Origin: Mercurialis annua
Taxonomy: Eukaryota > Streptophyta > Magnoliopsida > Malpighiales > Euphorbiaceae
DNA length: 64,000 nucleotides
Assembly (NCBI RefSeq): GCF_937616625.2
Contig: NC_065575.1
Span: 30,255,001 to 30,319,000 of the forward strand
Direction of reading: 5' to 3'
Made by a program: the position numbers and the translations under genes. The notes under the pieces were generated by a model, which was not told the DNA's origin, did no database searches, and saw only the letters and a list, made by a program, of their open reading frames with translations. Below are positions 59,863-64,000 of the stretch, piece by piece (the first letter of the stretch is position 1; every line of letters begins with the position of its first letter).

Positions 59863-62293
59863 CAAATCAATCTAAAACGATAGAGGTGACAATAACTAGG
59901 GGCGTAACCGAGTCGAACTAACTCGTGAGGTACTCAGATTGACTCAAAAATACTCGAAGTCTACTCGACACAGATCGAGTCGAGCTCGAGTTTGCGCTAC
60001 TCGAGATAATTATTGAGTCGAGTTCGAAGTGCAAAATACTTGACTCGATAAGCTTGCGAGCCTAATCAAGTTAATTTACCATTTTACCTTTTTCATTTAT
60101 ATATATTTGTAATAATACCTTATTTTAATATTCAAATATAATTTTTAAATATTTACATAGATAATCGAGCCGAGTCCCAAAATGAAACTCGATCGAGTTC
60201 GAGCTCCCAAAATGAAACTCGATCGAGTTTGAGCTCCCAAAATGAAACTCGATCAAGTTCGACTCGAGTTTCGAGGCTCATATTTTAGAGTCGAGCTCTA
60301 GCTTAGCACTGTTTTTACTCGACTCAGATCGGTTACACCCCTAACAAGAACCACGTTCTCCTGGCATAGTCATAGTCAAAAAATATATGAACTAGGGACT
60401 CAATCCCACCACAAGCTATGCAGACTAATGCCTCTGCCGTGGGAAGACCATCCATAAGCACCCTCCAAACAAACAGCTTGATTTTATTAGGGATAGCTAG
60501 GCTCCATAAAGCTTTACGGCGGGTTCGAGAGAAGGGATTAGGATGTGTATCATTATTGTGCTCTTAAGTAGGACCTGCAGCTTATGCCTTGGCTATGTGA
60601 TATCTGGATTTTACTGAGTAAATGCCTAAGCGGTGAAATTGCTAAATAATTATGTCTTGATGGTAGTTTATGAAGAGTCTTATTCCATACTTTGGAACAC
60701 CCTTCTTATGAGAGTCTTATTCCATACTTTGGAATAAGGCACGAGTAAGTCTTTTACAAGATATGAAACCTTAGAATCCTAAACTCCAACGTTATGTTTT
60801 GGCAAGAAAAGGAATCTTGAGGGAATCCAAGAGTCCCTAAGTGTACGTATCATGAAACCTGAGTTCACTTGCCATCTACATCATATCTTCGAGGTGCTTT
60901 CCATATTGAACAATCATGGAAATACTTTTGTTTGAGCACTTGAAAGAGGAATGATTCTTGATTACTTAGACTTCTCCAAAAAAAATTTCAAGTAAAGCTT
61001 GGTTAAAGAATTTAAAAATCTTTGAACACCAAGCCTCCCTCCCATTTTCTCTTTGTCATCTTTTCCAAAGCTATCCAACTAATGCCTTGTTTAGGACAAT
61101 CTTTCCCCCACCAAAATATCCACATAAGACTGTTGATACGGTCGCATGATGAGTATGGGAGCTTGAAGCACATCATGGAATAAATGGGGATGGGTGATAT
61201 GATTGCTTTCAGGAGAGTTTCCTTGCCTGCCTGGGAAAGGAATTTTTCCTTCCACCCAGCCAACTTTTGTTGGATTTTCTTAAACTATCTCACGAAATGA
61301 CTCCCTTTTTTATCTGAGAATGAACGGTGGCAGGCCCAAATAAACACTTTTACTACCAATGTTCTGAACTTGAAGGAGGATGGAAAGAGTTGACCTTTGT
61401 CTTTAATCAGTATTCGTGTTATAGAAAACAGCAGACTTGTTAAAGCTAATAAATTGACCACTAGTTGCACCATAGTGAATTACCAAGTTTTTCAAGGCTA
61501 AGAGTGGGTGCTGGGCTGCTTCTGTAAAAATTAAAGAGTCGTCTGTAAAAAAGATGTGACTGATCAAAGGCACATATCTAGAAATTTTAATTCCTATCAT
61601 TGTGTTTTCCAAGACAGGTCTCTTAAGATTATGGGCCAGTCCTTCTGCATAGAATACAAAAAGAAGAGGTGAGAGGGGGTCTCCCAGTCTCATACCTCTA
61701 CTGGTCGTAAAATAGTCGTAGGTTTGCCCATTGATCAAAATTGAGTAAGAGACTGTGGTCACAGACTCCATCATCTAGCCAATGAATGTGTGGTGGAAGC
61801 CACATCCCTAAAATTGCATCCAAATAAAGCCATTCTACCCTATCACATGCCTTGCTGATATCCAACTTCAGAGCCAGATATTTTTTTGTTACCCTTTGTC
61901 CTCTTTTTCAGAAAGTGAATAACTTCATGAGCCATTAAAATATTGTCAGCTATTGATCTTCCTTTGATGAAAGAATTCTGAGATTGGCTCATAATGTTGG
62001 GGAAGATGTGCTGAAATCTCTGAGTTAGGACCTTGTAGATGATTTTTTAGTATATTGTGCACATATTTATTGGTCTGAAATCCTGAAGTTCTTGATGCTA
62101 AACTATTTTTGGAATTAAGGAGATGACCGTATCGTTGAGACTTTTCAGGATCTTACCACCTATAAATAATTCTTGGAATGAGGCTGTAACCTGGTGACCA
62201 ATGATAAGCCAGAATTTTTGGAAAAATATTGTCGTAAAGACATCAAATCCTAGAGCTTTGGAGGGGTTCATAGAGAATACAGATCTATTAATC
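59863..62293 (-). pseudogene. L1-type LINE relic, reverse transcriptase and zf-RVT region
   Basis: Minus-strand translation, with several stops and shifts, gives plant L1 reverse transcriptase in order. SMNPSKALGFDVF is near 62260, TVISLIPK near 62120, GRSIADNILMAHEVIHFL near 61940 and ALKLDISKACDRVEWL near 61840. The frame 61403-61774 has RGMRLGDPLSPLLF and the catalytic-box equivalent FFTDDSLIF (usually FADD). The frame 61012-61263 starts GWKEKFLSQAGKETLLKAI, followed by FWWGK. The zf-RVT part (KALWSLAIPNKIKLFVWRVL, then CIACGGIESLVHIFF) is at 60540-60380. The 5' side is cut by the CACTA end and the 3' end and poly(A) are missing. A hAT MITE splits it. Confidence 0.85.
59897..60343. mobile_element. 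hAT-type MITE, 447 bp
   Basis: Terminal inverted repeats TAGGGGCGTAACCGA and TCGGTTACACCCCTA continue imperfectly for about 30 bp. The 8-bp flanks ACAATAAC (59889-59896) and ACAAGAAC (60344-60351) match at 7 of 8, as for hAT target duplications. Inside are about three tandem copies of a 30-bp unit with AAAATGAAACTCGATCGAG (about 60177-60262). It is non-coding. Removing the element and one flank rejoins the LINE zf-RVT frame, which supports the boundaries. Confidence 0.85.
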
Positions 62294-64000
62294 CACTACT
62301 AGAAATCAGCTAATTAGCGACGGAATTCAGCGACGAACATGAATTTTGTCGCTAATTAGCCGGTTACCGACGGATTTGCCGAAGGATTGGCAACCGTCGG
62401 CAAATCCCCCCAAATGAAAGGCGGGAAGCTTCTCGCCTTTCATTAACGACGGATTAGCGACGGATTAGCTAATCTGTCGCTACGGTTAGCGACGGATTAG
62501 CTAATCTGTCGCTACGGTTAGCGACGGATTAGCCAGTCCGTCACTAATCCTTTGGGTGGGTCGTTTCTTTTAACCATTGTAGCGGCGGATTTGAACATCT
62601 ATCCGTCGCTAATCTCATCCATTAATAAAACGCACCGTTTCATTAATGGATGGCGACGGGAATTGTTAATTAGCGACAGATCCAGTCCGTCGCTAATTTC
62701 TAACCTAAATAAAAGCAGATTCCTTTTCTTCCTTCTTCTTTCTTCATTTTCTCCCTTTTTTTCTTTTTCTGCTGCTGCTGCTTCCTCCGTCTTCTGCCCA
62801 CCGCCGTCGTCTACCTTCCTCCGTCTTCTGCCCACCGCTTCTAAATGTCATACTCTCCCCGTTGTTTCCGTTTTCTTTTCCTGTTTCCCTTTGTTTTAAT
62901 TTGTTTTATAATTTTTTTTGAAGCAAAAACAATTTAGCCCGCCCACTACCGCCGTCTGCCCACCGCCGCCGTCTGCCCAGGGTCGTCCGTCCATCGGGTT
63001 AGTCTCTATTTTTTTTGTTTAATTTACTTAAATTAGGTTTTAATCCATTTTAAATTTTAACTAAATTAAGTTTTAATCTAATTAGGTTATAAATTTTATT
63101 AGGTTTAAATTGAATTAATTTGATTTTATTAGAATTAAATTATTAATGTGTCTAATTTCATATTATTAGATTAGGTTAGTATTTATTTTTATTTAATGGA
63201 TTATTTTGATTAAAATCCTTGAGTTTATTTAAATTAGGTTAATATTATTGAATTAGGGTAGTAAGTATTTTTGAATTATAGGTTAGTTATATTAATATTT
63301 ATTAGTACTAGGATATTTTTATTTAATTGGTAATTTGTTTTATAAAAAATAGAATAGTTTATTTAAATTTAATTAGATTATTAATAAGTAAATTCTTATT
63401 AATTTTCTAAAATTAGTAATGAATAAATTTTTATTAGTTTGTTTACAATGAATTAGGATCATTTATAATTAATTTGTTATAATTAATTATGATAATTTAA
63501 AATTAGTATATATTATTATTAATTTGTTTAGGTTGATCTATATAATTATAATTGCATTACGTTATTATTATAATAAATAAATGTAAATTAGATTGCAATG
63601 ATTTTATTTAAAATTAGTTGAATAGAATAGTAATAAAAATAATATTTTATACTATTAAAATTTTGACAAAATTTACATAATTCATAATGGTTGTAATCAT
63701 ATAATGAATTGGTGGAATTGGTGTATTGGATATTTTTGAATATGTAATATTTTGCTTGCAGGATTTCCCTAAAAAATGGGTGATGCTCATTTTTAAGGAA
63801 AATTCTTCCGGATTTTTGTTAATAAGTAGAAAAAAAGAAGTTAGTGTTTAAAGTAGACATTCAATTTGTTAACTTGTAGTGCTCTAACAAACTTATTTAA
63901 AACTATTATTGTAGGTTTTGTCCTTATTACGGGTAACCCTGTTGTCGTTCATTTGCACTGTTTTTACCATCCCCATTCTCTTCTCTCTTGCGGTTCTACT
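62294..64000 (+). mobile_element. CACTA (En/Spm) transposon, left end, partial
   Basis: It starts CACTACTAGAAA, the CACTA terminal consensus, followed by many direct and inverted copies of TTAGCGACGGATTAGC (to about 62700), typical subterminal transposase sites. From about 62695 a pyrimidine-rich, leader-like stretch with CCGCCGTC repeats appears. AT-rich, intron-like DNA follows from 63000, with an acceptor-like TTTTGCTTGCAG at about 63764. No transposase domain falls in the window. The frames at 62552-62899 (plus) and 62599-62835 (minus) lie in low-complexity sequence and are not supported as genes. Confidence 0.8.
62413..62444. other. Perfect hairpin in the CACTA subterminal region
   Basis: Arms AATGAAAGGCG and CGCCTTTCATT (11 bp, perfect) are separated by the 10-base GGAAGCTTCT, which is itself nearly palindromic. 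It is surrounded by GCGACGGATT repeats in both directions. Confidence 0.8.

Noticed and set aside
62552..62899. 115-codon frame near the CACTA end, possible signal-peptide protein
   Set aside because: It starts inside the subterminal repeats and its Ser/Phe-rich stretch comes from a pyrimidine-rich leader. No domain.

Overview
This window is plant nuclear DNA, most likely pericentromeric or other heterochromatin of a eudicot. The evidence is long Ty3/gypsy chromovirus LTRs with initiator-Met primer sites, a plant-type Stowaway MITE, a hAT MITE, a CACTA end, an L1-type LINE and a plant mobile domain (PMD) relic. I found no intact host gene, no tRNA or rRNA gene and no CRISPR array. The species cannot be named from the sequence.

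Layout: 1-1307 is part of a minus-strand LTR. From 1308 to 46531 runs a satellite of about 31 kb net, built on a 60-bp unit and interrupted by LTR elements. It changes strand more than 20 times. It contains a 2,911-bp higher-order unit present three times in tandem (4239-12950) and several older internal duplications. Inserted in it are a 3.1-kb solo LTR (16078-19215), a 190-bp LTR scrap (21754-21945) and one nearly complete Tekay/Del-like chromovirus (34088-44490). The chromovirus has 3.36-kb LTRs, one in-frame stop in gag, one frameshift in the reverse transcriptase region and a truncated 3' LTR.

To the right of the satellite lies a stack of decayed elements. 46532-50671 is the interior of a minus-strand element, with PMD-like fragments and two minisatellites, and 50672-53082 is its truncated LTR. 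53083-59862 is a plus-strand LTR element without recognisable reverse transcriptase or integrase. 59863-62293 is a minus-strand LINE relic split by a hAT MITE (59897-60343) and cut at its 5' side by a CACTA element that starts at 62294 and leaves the window.

The most notable observations are these. Strand switches in the satellite fall on short palindromes made from the unit itself. Three different LTR insertions sit at the same nucleotide of the satellite unit. Three LTR types carry a consensus splice donor shortly after their TATA box, with a matching acceptor just before the gag start in the chromovirus. A four-copy motif recurs in the LTRs of three otherwise dissimilar families. Short open frames inside the satellite are by-products of its 60-bp (20-codon) period and are not annotated as genes.
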